Positions 44,937 to 56,049 of a stretch of DNA of 64,000 nt are shown one piece after another. Made by a program: the position numbers and the translations under genes. Position 1 is the first letter of the stretch. Each line of letters starts with the position of its first letter. The stretch is from Collimonas pratensis (GTDB taxonomy: Bacteria; Pseudomonadota; Gammaproteobacteria; Burkholderiales; Burkholderiaceae_D): positions 2,976,001-3,040,000 of the forward strand of contig NZ_CP013234.1 of NCBI RefSeq assembly GCF_001584185.1, given 5' to 3'. The notes under the pieces are model-generated. The model saw only the letters and a list, made by a program, of their open reading frames with translations. It did not search any database and was not told where the DNA came from.

Positions 44937-47026
44937 CGGCCACCTTGCTTCTCGCGCCGCACTTGCATGATCAGCAAGCCAAGCAGATATGGCGCCCCGA
45001 TCAGCGCGGTCAGTACGCCGGCCGGAATCTCGCGCGGCGCCAGCAGCGTGCGCGCGGCAATGTCGGCCAAGGCCAGTAGCAATGCGCCGCAGGCCGCCGC
45101 CAGCCATAAGCGTGTCCGATGATTACGGGCGCCGAGCAGCATCGCCAGGTGCGGCGCCATCAGCCCGATAAAGCCGACTGGTCCGACCGCCGCCACCGCG
45201 GCACAGGCTGCCAGGGTAGCGACACTCAGCACCAGCGGCCGCAAGACGCCGACCGGCAAGCCCAACGCCGCTGCCTGCTCATCGCCAAGCGTCAGCAGAT
45301 CAAGCGGCTTCGCCAGCAATGCGCACACCGGCACAGCCAACAAGCACCATGGCAGCAAGGTCGTTACTTCGCCCCAGCTGCGGCCGTAAGTGCCGCCGAC
45401 CAGCCACACCACGAAACGCGCCGGCTGCACGCTTTGCTGGGTGATCAGCCACTGCGACAGCGTGGTCCAGAGCGTGCCGAGGACCAGTCCGGTCAAGGCC
45501 ACCGCCATCGGCGCATAGCGATGGCGGCGGTTCAGCAGCAAAGTCAGCGCCAGCGTAACGGCGCCGCCGGCCAGCGCCGCCATTGCCAGAGTCGAATGGT
45601 TTGCGAGCGGCCATGCGATCAGCACGATAAAGGTTGCCAGTCCCGCGCCTTGGGTGACGCCCAGCACTTCAGGGCCGGCCAACGGATTGCGTACGATGCT
45701 TTGCATCAGCACGCCGCTGGCCGCCAGCAGCGCGCCGGCCAGCAAGGCACAGAGCAGGCGCGGCAGGCGCAGATCAAGCAGCATGCGGCTTACTTCGTCG
45801 CTCCCTCTCAGCGCCGCCAGCCATGCGGCCGGATCGATCAGGCGAGAGCCCAGAGAGGCGCCGGCAAACAGCACGGCGCCGCCAATCAGCAGCAATCCGA
45901 TGGCGATCAGCGGCGCCGGCAGCGTGACTAGCCAGCGTACTGCACGGTTGCCGGCCGCGCTCATCGGATGTTCCTGTCCCGAGCCCAGCCCACCCGACCA
46001 TGCCGCGCCGCTGCGTATCATGGCCAGCATCAAGGGTGTGCCTACCAGCGCAATGGCGACGCCGGTCGACAAGGTAGCGTCCAGATCCAGCGCCAGCACG
46101 GCGCTATCGGTCACCAGCACCAGCGCGCCGCCCACCAGGGCCGACAAAGGCACCAGGGCGCCCAGTTTCGAGGCCTTGGCGCCGCGCATCTGGCGCAGCA
46201 GGTTGGGCGCGATCAGGCCAACATAAGAGAGAGGTCCGGCAATGCTGACGGCAACGCTGGCAAAAGCCACCGCCACCACGATGGCGCCGAGGCGTGTTGC
46301 GTCGATGCGCACGCCGGCAGCGGCTGCGGCATCGTCACCGAGAACGAAGGGATTGAGCGGACGGATTACCAGCGGCAACCCTGCCAGCGGCAGCAGCAGC
46401 CACGCCATGGCGATCTTGAGGCCGTCCGCGCCCGGCTGGTACAAGCTGCCGCTGGACCAGAGGGCGGCGCCGGTGATGCTTTGCTCGAAGAATGCCAGCA
46501 CCATGGTGGAGATCGCAGAAAACAGCAGCATGCAGACGCTACCGGCCAGCACCAGCCGCAGCGGCGTAGCGCGCCAGCCGGCAGCCGCCACCACGCACGC
46601 CGCGGCAGCCAGGCCGCAGCAGAACAGCAATGGCACCGATGCCACGCCAGCCAGCGCCGGCACTAGCATTGCCGCCAGTAAGCCGAGCTGGGCGCCACCG
46701 GTAATTCCCAGCAAATCGGGCGACGCCAGCGGATTACGGGTAAGCGCCTGGAACAGTGCGCCTGAGACGCCTAGGCAGCCGCCGGCGACCAGGGCCGCCA
46801 GCACGCGCGGCAAGCTCAGGTCGAACAAGAGGATATGGGCAAGCGCAGCCGGCTCGCCATCTGTTGCAGCCAGCCACAGCCGCACATCGGGCGCAAGACG
46901 GAGCAAGGTCGTGACCGCAATCAGCGCGGCAAGCGCGTTGGCGATCAGCGCGACTCTGTTTGCTGTAGGCGCATGCCGGTCCGCCGAAACGGCACGCGAT
47001 GGCGCGCTTGCGGCTATGCCGCTCAT
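44933..47026 (-). CDS. orbD: Fused ferric-siderophore permease (FhuB-like, two BtuC domains)
   Basis: A 697-residue inner-membrane permease formed by two fused FecCD/BtuC-type halves, each with about ten helices. The first half has LPRVLAALVAGGCLGVSGALFQALTRNPLASPDLLG and the second LPRLLCALLAGALLAASGVLMQSIVRNPLAGPEVLG, matching repeats of the same signature. FhuB is the classical example of this fusion. It overlaps the ATPase gene by 4 bases upstream and the reductase gene downstream, so five genes form a tightly coupled unit. It would pass the ferric siderophore across the inner membrane. Confidence 0.95.
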   Translation of the reverse strand: MSGIAASAPSRAVSADRHAPTANRVALIANALAALIAVTTLLRLAPDVRLWLAATDGEPAALAHILLFDLSLPRVLAALVAGGCLGVSGALFQALTRNPLASPDLLGITGGAQLGLLAAMLVPALAGVASVPLLFCCGLAAAACVVAAAGWRATPLRLVLAGSVCMLLFSAISTMVLAFFEQSITGAALWSSGSLYQPGADGLKIAMAWLLLPLAGLPLVIRPLNPFVLGDDAAAAAGVRIDATRLGAIVVAVAFASVAVSIAGPLSYVGLIAPNLLRQMRGAKASKLGALVPLSALVGGALVLVTDSAVLALDLDATLSTGVAIALVGTPLMLAMIRSGAAWSGGLGSGQEHPMSAAGNRAVRWLVTLPAPLIAIGLLLIGGAVLFAGASLGSRLIDPAAWLAALRGSDEVSRMLLDLRLPRLLCALLAGALLAASGVLMQSIVRNPLAGPEVLGVTQGAGLATFIVLIAWPLANHSTLAMAALAGGAVTLALTLLLNRRHRYAPMAVALTGLVLGTLWTTLSQWLITQQSVQPARFVVWLVGGTYGRSWGEVTTLLPWCLLAVPVCALLAKPLDLLTLGDEQAAALGLPVGVLRPLVLSVATLAACAAVAAVGPVGFIGLMAPHLAMLLGARNHRTRLWLAAACGALLLALADIAARTLLAPREIPAGVLTALIGAPYLLGLLIMQVRREKQGGR

Positions 47027-47898
47027 GCCGCCAGATCCTTGTCAGAGCCAGCCTCGCGCAGCGGTACAATCTCGACCGGGGCAAGACCCGGCACCGCATC
47101 ATAGGCTGGCACGCACATCGGCACGCCACTCTGCGGGTGGGCGATTTTCAGCATCTTGACACCGAAAGTCTGATGCAGATGAAGCGGTTCCAACATGGCG
47201 TCAGGCGGACCTTGGGCGACGATCCTGCCGTCGCGCATCAGCACCATGTCGTCGCTGAATGCGGCCGCCTGGTTCAAATCGTGCAGCACCCAGACGATGG
47301 TCAGCCCACGCTCTTGGTTGAGCCGGCGCAGCTCGTGCAGGATGTCGAGCTGATGATGGATATCGAGATAAGTGGTAGGTTCATCGAGCAAGACGATCGG
47401 CGCCTGCTGCGCCAGCGCCATGGCAATCCACACACGCTGCCGCTCGCCGCCCGATAGAGCCGCTACATCGCGGCCGGCATCGGCGGCTAGTCCGCTTACT
47501 GCCAGTGCTTCGTCGATCGCCGTCTGGTCGCTGCGCGTCAAGCCGCGCAGCCAGCCGCCATAGGCGTAGCGGCCGTAAGCGACCAGCTCGCGCACCGTCA
47601 GGCCGGCGGGAATCTGGTTGAACTGCGCCAACATGGTCAGCACACGCGCCAATTCACGTCGCCGGTAGGAAGCCAGCGGCGCGCCATTCACCTCGATCTG
47701 GCCCGAGCGCAGCGGCTGTAATCCTGCCAGGGTCCGTAGCAGCGTGCTTTTGCCGCAGCCGTTCGGTCCGCACAAGGCGGTGACCCGTCCTGCCTTGATC
47801 GTCAGGTCGAGGCCATCGAGCACTATCTGTTCGCGATAGGCGACCGTCAGCGCGCGCGCCGCCAGGGCAGTTCCAACCGCGGCGTTCATTACTGTCAT
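47023..47898 (-). CDS. orbC: Ferric-siderophore ABC ATPase (FhuC-like)
   Basis: A 291-residue ATPase of the FecE/FhuC type: Walker A GPNGCGKST near residues 44-52, Q-loop, signature LSGGERQRV near 148, Walker B IVLLDEPTTYLDIHHQ, and the switch His in WVLHDLNQA. It pairs with the fused permease just downstream. The start overlaps the end of the hydroxylase gene by 4 bases (ATGA). Confidence 0.95.
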   Translation of the reverse strand: MTVMNAAVGTALAARALTVAYREQIVLDGLDLTIKAGRVTALCGPNGCGKSTLLRTLAGLQPLRSGQIEVNGAPLASYRRRELARVLTMLAQFNQIPAGLTVRELVAYGRYAYGGWLRGLTRSDQTAIDEALAVSGLAADAGRDVAALSGGERQRVWIAMALAQQAPIVLLDEPTTYLDIHHQLDILHELRRLNQERGLTIVWVLHDLNQAAAFSDDMVLMRDGRIVAQGPPDAMLEPLHLHQTFGVKMLKIAHPQSGVPMCVPAYDAVPGLAPVEIVPLREAGSDKDLAA

Positions 47899-48917
47899 CT
47901 TGCTGTCTTCTGCTCGCCGCCCGGCATCTCGCTATAACTTTGCGCCATCGCCACCACCACCTTGCGCGGCCCTGCAAACGGATCGCGCGCATGCGCGGTC
48001 AGCATATTGTCAAGCATCAGCACGTCGCCGCTCAGCCACGGAAACACGACGCGCTGCCGGTCCAGCACAGCGCGGATTTCGGTCAGCGCTTCGGCTTCGA
48101 TCTCTTCGCCGTCGCCGTAATAGACATTGCGCGGCACGCTTTCCAGGCCGACGGCATCGATCAGCGTCTCTTGCATATCCTGGTCCAGCGCCGACAGATG
48201 AAACAGGTTGAGCTGATTGAACCAGACCATGTCGCCCGTGCGCGGATGCCGCGCCACCGCCTGGCAGCGTTCGCGGGTGCGCAACAGCAGCTCGCCATCC
48301 TCACTGTGGCGCCAGCTGCATTCGATGCCGCGGGCGGCGCAATATTTTTCCACCACGCGCGGATCGTCAGAACCGAAGGTGTGCTGCCACGGCAAATCCA
48401 GGCCTTGTCCAAAATTGCGCACATACAGCAGCTCGCGTTTGGCGAAACGCGCCACCAGCGCAGGATCGAGTCCGCGATAGATGGCGCGGCTGTCGGCGAT
48501 CGGCGTCGCGCCGCCTGACTGGGCCGCCAGTACGCAATGGAACCAGATGCGCAGCGGCCATTCGCGCGTGTAGGACTGCTCGTTATGCAGCGGGATGGAG
48601 CGATGCGGCGGGTATTCGGTCGAGGTATACACCGCGCCTTCGACCTGGCTGCGCGGGGTCGACGCATATTCATAGCCGATCAGAGGGTGGCCGAAGGATG
48701 CGGCAAAGCCCTGGAACGACTCGATCGAAGAAACCTGAAAACCGGTAAACAGCACGCCGCCGGCCTGCTCCAGGATATCGTCAGCGACCGTGCGCAATAA
48801 CGGCGCCGCCTCTTGCAGCGAAACATGTACTCCTGCCTTCGGCGCGACAACGGTCGGCAGGCCCGGCTCGATCCGCAGATCGTCGATGCTTAGCTGCGGC
48901 ATGAAAACTGTACTCAT
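47895..48917 (-). CDS. orbG: Fe(II)/2-oxoglutarate-dependent dioxygenase (putative Asp beta-hydroxylase)
   Basis: A 340-residue TauD/SyrP-type dioxygenase. The iron ligands are His111 and Glu113 in HNEQSY and a distal His309 in MLDNMLTAHARDPF, with Arg318 placed to bind 2-oxoglutarate. SyrP-type enzymes hydroxylate Asp on the NRPS carrier, and ornibactin and malleobactin contain beta-hydroxy-Asp; with the Asp code of A2 the role fits, but it is inferred. The gene lies 75 bases after the MbtH-like gene and is coupled to the ATPase gene. Confidence 0.88.
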   Translation of the reverse strand: MSTVFMPQLSIDDLRIEPGLPTVVAPKAGVHVSLQEAAPLLRTVADDILEQAGGVLFTGFQVSSIESFQGFAASFGHPLIGYEYASTPRSQVEGAVYTSTEYPPHRSIPLHNEQSYTREWPLRIWFHCVLAAQSGGATPIADSRAIYRGLDPALVARFAKRELLYVRNFGQGLDLPWQHTFGSDDPRVVEKYCAARGIECSWRHSEDGELLLRTRERCQAVARHPRTGDMVWFNQLNLFHLSALDQDMQETLIDAVGLESVPRNVYYGDGEEIEAEALTEIRAVLDRQRVVFPWLSGDVLMLDNMLTAHARDPFAGPRKVVVAMAQSYSEMPGGEQKTAR

Positions 48918-48992
48918 GCAAAATTCTCCGAAAACAAGGCATCCGGCACAAGGCCCGGGCGCCTCCGGTTACAAACGGCCTGTCGCGCTGAA

Positions 48993-49244
48993 TTAGTGCG
49001 CCTTCGATGCAGCCGCTTCATCCATATGGCGACGCAAGCTTGCCGGACGCATGTCGGTCCAGACTGTCTCGATATGCGCCAGGCAGGTATCTTTGGCGCC
49101 GCTGACGCCCACTTCGCGCCAGCCGGCAGGCACCGCGCGGAATGTCGGCCAGATCGAATACTGTTCTTCGTCGTTGATGACCACGGTATAGATATCTTCA
49201 TCCGCCTGTTTGGCGGCGGCGGGGGGATTTTGTGTTTGGCTCAT
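48993..49244 (-). CDS. orbH: MbtH-like NRPS accessory protein
   Basis: An 83-residue protein. The MbtH signature is present: [19 protein letters not shown], then the two conserved Trp of [13 protein letters not shown]. MbtH proteins bind and activate NRPS adenylation domains. The first ATG at 49244 gives normal length; the upstream frame runs through the sigma-factor gene and was rejected. It is the first gene of the OrbS-driven uptake unit, with an OrbS-type promoter at 49321-49345. Confidence 0.94.
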   Translation of the reverse strand: MSQTQNPPAAAKQADEDIYTVVINDEEQYSIWPTFRAVPAGWREVGVSGAKDTCLAHIETVWTDMRPASLRRHMDEAAASKAH

Positions 49245-49314
49245 GATCAGATTCGCTCCAGGAATGTTCGGGAAATGGCCGCCGGGCGTAAACCTGCCCA
49301 ATTGGCGTCCTTTA

Positions 49315-49965
49315 TCAATAGACGATTGGGATATGCGTTTTTTTACTCTGGCGGGCGGAGCTGCCGTGGAATGCCGGCAAAGCGGCGCCGCGGTCACAGG
49401 CTGCCAGGCAGTCGGAGCAATGCTTTTCAACGTCGCGCACCATGAAGTGCACCAGCGTCTGCGACACATCCAGCGCACGCGCCGTGCTTTGCAGCGTTTC
49501 ATCGCGAAAGCGCACCATCTCGAAGGCGGCGCGGTTCCTGGCCGGCAGCCTGTCCAGCGCGTCGAACACGTGGCGCAAGGTGTCGCGCAGCTCCAGCGCA
49601 GCCTCGGGCGACGGCTCCGACGATGGCATGTCGAGGCCACTGTCTTCATCGGCATGGTAGATATTCTCAAGCTTCTGGCGGCGGCAGGCGTCGATGGAAG
49701 CGTTGCGCACCATCCGCATCACGTAGGCGATCGGCTGTCGCACTGCATCCTGGCCCGGCAAGTCGGCCAGCTTGACGTACACATCGTGCACCACGTCTTC
49801 CGCGCGGCTGACACAGCCGACAAAGCCGCGCGCGACGTTGATGAACATCGGCCGGTTGGCGATCAGGATGTCCAGCAACGGGCCGGCGGGAAACGATGCA
49901 TTGGCATTGAAAGTGGAAAGCGATCCCGCTACCGAACACCCCGCTCCCTTACGCAATCGCGCCAT
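49315..49965 (-). CDS. orbS: ECF iron-starvation sigma factor (OrbS/PvdS type)
   Basis: A 216-residue ECF sigma factor from the ATG at 49965, which has GGAG nine bases upstream; a GTG at 50007 in frame lacks one. Region 2 reads [17 protein letters not shown], region 4 [19 protein letters not shown], which would recognise the TAAA/CGTC promoters. A Cys cluster (C183, C186, C190) follows region 4; from memory, the C-terminal cysteines of OrbS act as an on-board iron sensor, so this protein may be inactivated by Fe2+ directly. No FecR-like anti-sigma gene is present. A Fur-box-like sequence lies just upstream. It stands at the head of the locus. Confidence 0.9.
   Translation of the reverse strand: MARLRKGAGCSVAGSLSTFNANASFPAGPLLDILIANRPMFINVARGFVGCVSRAEDVVHDVYVKLADLPGQDAVRQPIAYVMRMVRNASIDACRRQKLENIYHADEDSGLDMPSSEPSPEAALELRDTLRHVFDALDRLPARNRAAFEMVRFRDETLQSTARALDVSQTLVHFMVRDVEKHCSDCLAACDRGAALPAFHGSSARQSKKTHIPIVY
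49321..49345 (-). promoter_or_regulatory. OrbS/PvdS-type promoter for mbtH and uptake genes
   Basis: On the minus strand TAAA (49345-49342), 17 bases, CGTC (49324-49321). It lies inside the last codons of the sigma-factor gene, about 77 bases before the MbtH-like start. It shares AATCGTC at its -10 side with the exporter promoter. Confidence 0.8.
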
Positions 49966-50005
49966 GAATTCACTCCGTTCCGTTAAGACGAAGTTGAAAG
50001 ATAAC

Positions 50006-50024
50006 ACAAATACGAATCATTCTC
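50006..50024 (-). promoter_or_regulatory. Fur-box-like site upstream of the sigma-factor gene
   Basis: On the minus strand GAGAATGATTCGTATTTGT matches the 19-base Fur consensus at 11 positions, with the left half (GA-AATGAT) nearly perfect. It lies 41-59 bases before the sigma-factor ATG, suitable for Fur repression when iron is plentiful. Confidence 0.7.
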
Positions 50025-50237
50025 AGTAAGATTAACTTATGACCTTATGACTTTTAGGGATTTACTACGCAGGCAATGGCACCGCCATGTGCTTCATGCG
50101 GAAGGAAGAAATGCGGTCAGCGAGGCAGAAGCGCTATCCGTGACACGCATGGAGATGCCGCAAACAAGCTCAAAAGCCGCTTGCAGTTGTATCGACAACG
50201 GAAATTGTACAGAACAGGCCGCAGCGGCCAAAGGCAT

Positions 50238-50732
50238 TCAGGCGAGTTTTTGCGCGGCTACCAGCACGCCGTCGGCGTCGGCATAGATCCAGGCGCCTGG
50301 CGTGATAGTCACGCCGGCGATCGAGACGCTGATGTCGCGTTCCCCTACCCCCTTGCGGACGCTGCGCTGCGGGTGCAGCGCCAGTGCGCGAATGCCGATG
50401 TCGCAGGCATTCAGTTCGGCCGAGTCGCGCACGCAGCCGTTGACGATAATGCCGGCCCAGCCGTTTTTCTGCGCCAGCACGCCGAGATTGCCGCCGACCA
50501 GTGCACAACGCAGGCTACCGCCGCCGTCGACCACCAGGACCTGGCCGTCGCCGGCGGTTTCCAGCGTGCTGCGCACCAGTACATTGTCTTCATGCACTTT
50601 GAGGGTACGCGCCGGGCCGCAAAACGCCTGCCGCTTGCCAAGGGCAATAAACACCGGCGGCAACACCGCCAGGGCGGCGCTGCCGAGCTTGTCTTCGTTG
50701 GCGTCGCACAGGTCGCAGGTGGAAAAAGTCAT
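50238..50732 (-). CDS. rraA: RraA-family protein (ribonuclease E inhibitor-like)
   Basis: A 164-residue protein of the RraA family: [12 protein letters not shown] at the start, [37 protein letters not shown] and [17 protein letters not shown]. Family members in E. coli inhibit RNase E, while relatives are 4-hydroxy-4-methyl-2-oxoglutarate aldolases. Its length and the [13 protein letters not shown] pattern fit the short RraA type common in Burkholderiales, for which either function is possible. GGAG is 6 bases before the ATG. It lies 26 bases after the GGDEF gene, so the two are probably cotranscribed. Confidence 0.88.
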   Translation of the reverse strand: MTFSTCDLCDANEDKLGSAALAVLPPVFIALGKRQAFCGPARTLKVHEDNVLVRSTLETAGDGQVLVVDGGGSLRCALVGGNLGVLAQKNGWAGIIVNGCVRDSAELNACDIGIRALALHPQRSVRKGVGERDISVSIAGVTITPGAWIYADADGVLVAAQKLA

Positions 50733-50758
50733 GACATCTCCGTCGCAGGCAAGGTGGT

Positions 50759-52570
50759 TCAGGCTGGTTCGTCCGGCGGCTTGGCTGAAAACGTCAGGCC
50801 GCCGAATTTCTTGACACTATACATCCGCTTGTCGGCGACTTTCAACAAGGTTTCCAGGTCAAGGCCATCGGCCGGATACAGCGCGCCGCCGATGGAAGCG
50901 CCGATCTGGCAGTGGTCGCCGTTGGCCATCAGGATCGGCTTGTTGAGCACCGCGTAGATTTTTTCCGAAATCGCCAGCGCCGACTCTTCATCGGCCACGC
51001 CCGGCAGGTAGACGATGAATTCATCGCCGCCGAAGCGCGCCACTTCATCTTCTTTGCGCAAGGCATTCTGCAGGCGCAGGCCGACCTCGATCAGCACCCG
51101 GTCGCCTTCATCGTGACCGTAGTGATCGTTGACCTGCTTGAACTTGTCAAGGTCGACGAACAGCACCGCAAAGCGGAACAGCTGCGGCTCAACGTCGGTG
51201 CGGCGGCGGAATTCGATTTGCGCAATCAACGAATCGCGGTTCAGTAAACTGGTGAGGCGATCGGTGCTCAGGTGTCGCTCCATCTCTTGGAAGCTCTCGG
51301 CCAGCTCGCCGATCTCATCTTTGCGGTCGATATTCAGCTTAGCAAACGGCCGACCGCTGCCGATGCTGCGCACTGCTAGCGTCAGCTTGCGGATATCGCG
51401 CAGGGCCCAGCGCAAGATCCCGTAGCCGACCAGCAAAGCCAGCAGAATCACCAGCAGGCCGAGATACAGGCTTTTGTAGACGCTGGAGTTGATCGCGCCC
51501 CAGAAATCCGAGCGCGGCAAGGCGACCACCGCGATCCATTCCAGTCCGGCGGCATCGCGGTGCAGCTGCGCGGCCACTTCGATCGGGCCGGAGGAACTGG
51601 GAAAGGCGCCGATGATCAGCTTGCCGGGCTTGGGCGGATTGATTGCCGGCGGCACCACCGGATCGGTGATCGGCGTCACCCCGGGATGCTTCTGCAGATA
51701 GCTCTGCACCAGTTGCCAGCTTTGACGCATAAACGGTGAAGCGACGCTGGCGAGTCCGTTCCTGATGCGCAGGTTCTTGTCGTGGGAATCGAGGAGGAAC
51801 ACGTTTTCACCATTCGAGGCGGCAATCAGGTCGCCGTTGCGCTCGACGATATAGGCTACGCCGTTGCGGTCCATCGGCAGCGCCTGCAGGTATTCCCTCA
51901 GTGGCTTCAGCGACAGTTCCCTGGCTACCACGCCAAGCAGCTCATGGCTGACGTCAAACACCGGCCGCGCCAGCATCAGCGCCGGCTCATTGCTGGCGGC
52001 TTCGATAAACACCGGCGACCAGGCATCTTTCTTCTGGCTGGCGGCATTCAGGTACCAGCTTTGCGTGCGCGGCTCGTATTCCTCGGTTTCCAGGAAAGTC
52101 ATTTCCACTGCCGGACCGCGGCTGCGGTACAGATGGCTGGGCTCGTCGCCGGCGCCACGCAGGCGGACCCGGAATTCATTGGCGGCGGTGCGGCGGATGC
52201 CGACGAAATGGCCGTCCACGCCAGCGAAACCGATGAAGCCGCCGACCGTCGGGAACAGGCCGCTGGCAATCCACATGCGCTCTTCCAGCCGGCGCACATT
52301 GGCGGGAAAGGGAATCGGCGTCGGCGTTTTGTTGACGGCATCGGCGATTTGATCAGGCGCGACGACGCGCAACGCCGCTCCGGCGTCGAAGAGTTGCCTG
52401 TTGATTGCACTGTTGATGCCCCCCATCATGTCTGCCAGGACCTTTTGCGATAACGCATCGGTTGCATCCTGACCTGCCTGATAAAGAAGCCAGCCGACTG
52501 ATACGGCTAGACATAACAATAGCGCTGCAAACGGCAAAATGAATAAGCGTTGCAGTGAAGTTCGCTTCAA
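50759..52570 (-). CDS. Membrane-bound diguanylate cyclase (Cache-like sensor, HAMP, GGDEF)
   Basis: A 603-residue protein starting at a TTG ([10 protein letters not shown]) with GAGG five bases before; the longer frame to 52591 lacks a ribosome site. It has one N-terminal membrane segment, a periplasmic region of about 300 residues with a double-Cache-like pattern ([20 protein letters not shown]), a second membrane segment ([17 protein letters not shown]), a HAMP-like linker and a GGDEF domain. The active-site [10 protein letters not shown] is intact, and RKED five residues upstream is a complete inhibitory I-site, so it should make cyclic-di-GMP and be feedback-inhibited. The ligand is unknown. 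Confidence 0.92.
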   Translation of the reverse strand: MKRTSLQRLFILPFAALLLCLAVSVGWLLYQAGQDATDALSQKVLADMMGGINSAINRQLFDAGAALRVVAPDQIADAVNKTPTPIPFPANVRRLEERMWIASGLFPTVGGFIGFAGVDGHFVGIRRTAANEFRVRLRGAGDEPSHLYRSRGPAVEMTFLETEEYEPRTQSWYLNAASQKKDAWSPVFIEAASNEPALMLARPVFDVSHELLGVVARELSLKPLREYLQALPMDRNGVAYIVERNGDLIAASNGENVFLLDSHDKNLRIRNGLASVASPFMRQSWQLVQSYLQKHPGVTPITDPVVPPAINPPKPGKLIIGAFPSSSGPIEVAAQLHRDAAGLEWIAVVALPRSDFWGAINSSVYKSLYLGLLVILLALLVGYGILRWALRDIRKLTLAVRSIGSGRPFAKLNIDRKDEIGELAESFQEMERHLSTDRLTSLLNRDSLIAQIEFRRRTDVEPQLFRFAVLFVDLDKFKQVNDHYGHDEGDRVLIEVGLRLQNALRKEDEVARFGGDEFIVYLPGVADEESALAISEKIYAVLNKPILMANGDHCQIGASIGGALYPADGLDLETLLKVADKRMYSVKKFGGLTFSAKPPDEPA

Positions 52571-52734
52571 AATTGCCTCGAAATAACACAAAAATCGGCA
52601 ATATCCGACTTAAAGAACTACTACTGCATCTTGGTGTTACCTGCGCACTGCTGCGTCACGGCAGTGTTAAATGAATAATTTATAACATTCGATTATTACA
52701 AGACCAAGACAACAGTTTGAACCGCGTCAATCTG

Positions 52735-52768
52735 AAAAAAGGCCACACGGCGGCGCCATGTGACCTTT
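52735..52768 (-). terminator. Intrinsic terminator after clpB
   Basis: On the minus strand a stem AAGGTCACATGG / CCGTGTGGCCTT (with two G-U pairs) is followed by TTTT. It lies about 60 bases after the clpB stop. Confidence 0.75.
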
Positions 52769-52828
52769 ATATAGCAACAGGATGAAGCCGCTTGCGATTT
52801 TACTCTTTTGCAGCGGAGAGATCCGGGC

Positions 52829-55432
<2,604 letters not shown>

Positions 55433-55460
55433 GGTTCCTCCAAAATATCTGATGGATAGA

Positions 55461-55488
55461 AAATTGGGACATGCCGGCTGATTTCAAG
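55461..55488 (-). promoter_or_regulatory. Heat-shock (sigma-32) promoter of clpB
   Basis: On the minus strand CTTGAAA (55488-55482), a 13-base spacer, then CCCAATTT (55468-55461), against the sigma-32 consensus CTTGAAA-N13/15-CCCCATTT. One mismatch. It lies about 30 bases before the clpB start. Confidence 0.88.
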
Positions 55489-55555
55489 CGCGCATGGACA
55501 AACTAAACTGAGGAAAAGTCGCAGTTAAAGAGAGGATAGCATTGGACAAGACGTT

Positions 55556-55579
55556 AAAAAGCCCTTCGCATGGAAGGGC
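55556..55579 (-). terminator. Intrinsic terminator after the small membrane-protein gene
   Basis: On the minus strand GCCCTTC-catgc-GAAGGGC followed directly by TTTTTAACG: a perfect 7-base stem and T-run, 24 bases after the stop of the gene at 55603-55920. Confidence 0.9.
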
Positions 55580-55602
55580 CCGGAGAATCGTTGCAGTGCA
55601 GG

Positions 55603-55920
55603 CTACCTGACCTGCGTCGCCATGAAGTAGGTCGCCGCCACCAGCGCAGTGCCGAAGCCGCACACAAAGCTCGCCAGACGCCAGGTTTGATCTGTCATCT
55701 CCTTGTGCATCTCGGCGCTGGTCGCGGTCTGGTCCAGGCGCGTCTCTATGCGCGTCAGGCGATCCCGCGCGTCGCTCACAAATTCTTCGAGCTTGCCTAC
55801 TCTGGTTTCCATTCCGTCATCATAGCCACCACCATCGCCGCCGTCAAATGAAGGCGCGGGCGGAACTCTTCTGTTGCCAATTTCGCTCCTCAAGCATGGC
55901 ACTTTAGATTTGGCTTCCAA
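55603..55920 (-). CDS. Small coiled-coil membrane protein of unknown function
   Basis: A 105-residue protein. A Gly/Asp-rich N-terminal part (SFDGGDGGGYDDG) is followed by a coiled coil (METRVGKLEEFVSDARDRLTRIETRLDQTA) and a single C-terminal membrane segment (SFVCGFGTALVAATYFMA). The start is uncertain: the longest frame begins at a TTG, with a possible ATG at 55812. Proteins of this layout (short coiled coil plus C-terminal membrane anchor) are frequent in prophage and phage-remnant regions, but no other phage gene is nearby. It has its own perfect terminator. Function unknown. Confidence 0.65.
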   Translation of the reverse strand: MEAKSKVPCLRSEIGNRRVPPAPSFDGGDGGGYDDGMETRVGKLEEFVSDARDRLTRIETRLDQTATSAEMHKEMTDQTWRLASFVCGFGTALVAATYFMATQVR

Positions 55921-56049
55921 CTACGCCCTCCCGAAGTCATCAGATATGCTGAGGCAAACGCGGTAGTACCTCAACGGACACATTCAATTGTGTCATCTTA
56001 AACAATTTTTTTACCTGTTTCCGACGACTTGGCTAAGGAATTTCTGAAA

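Noticed and set aside
44937..45107. N-terminal extension of the FhuF-like reductase to 45107
   Set aside because: It is the 3' end of orbD read in another frame; the coupled ATGATG start at 44936 is clear.
49966..50007. GTG start at 50007 for the sigma-factor gene
   Set aside because: No ribosome site, and it would begin inside the Fur-box-like sequence; the ATG at 49965 has GGAG.
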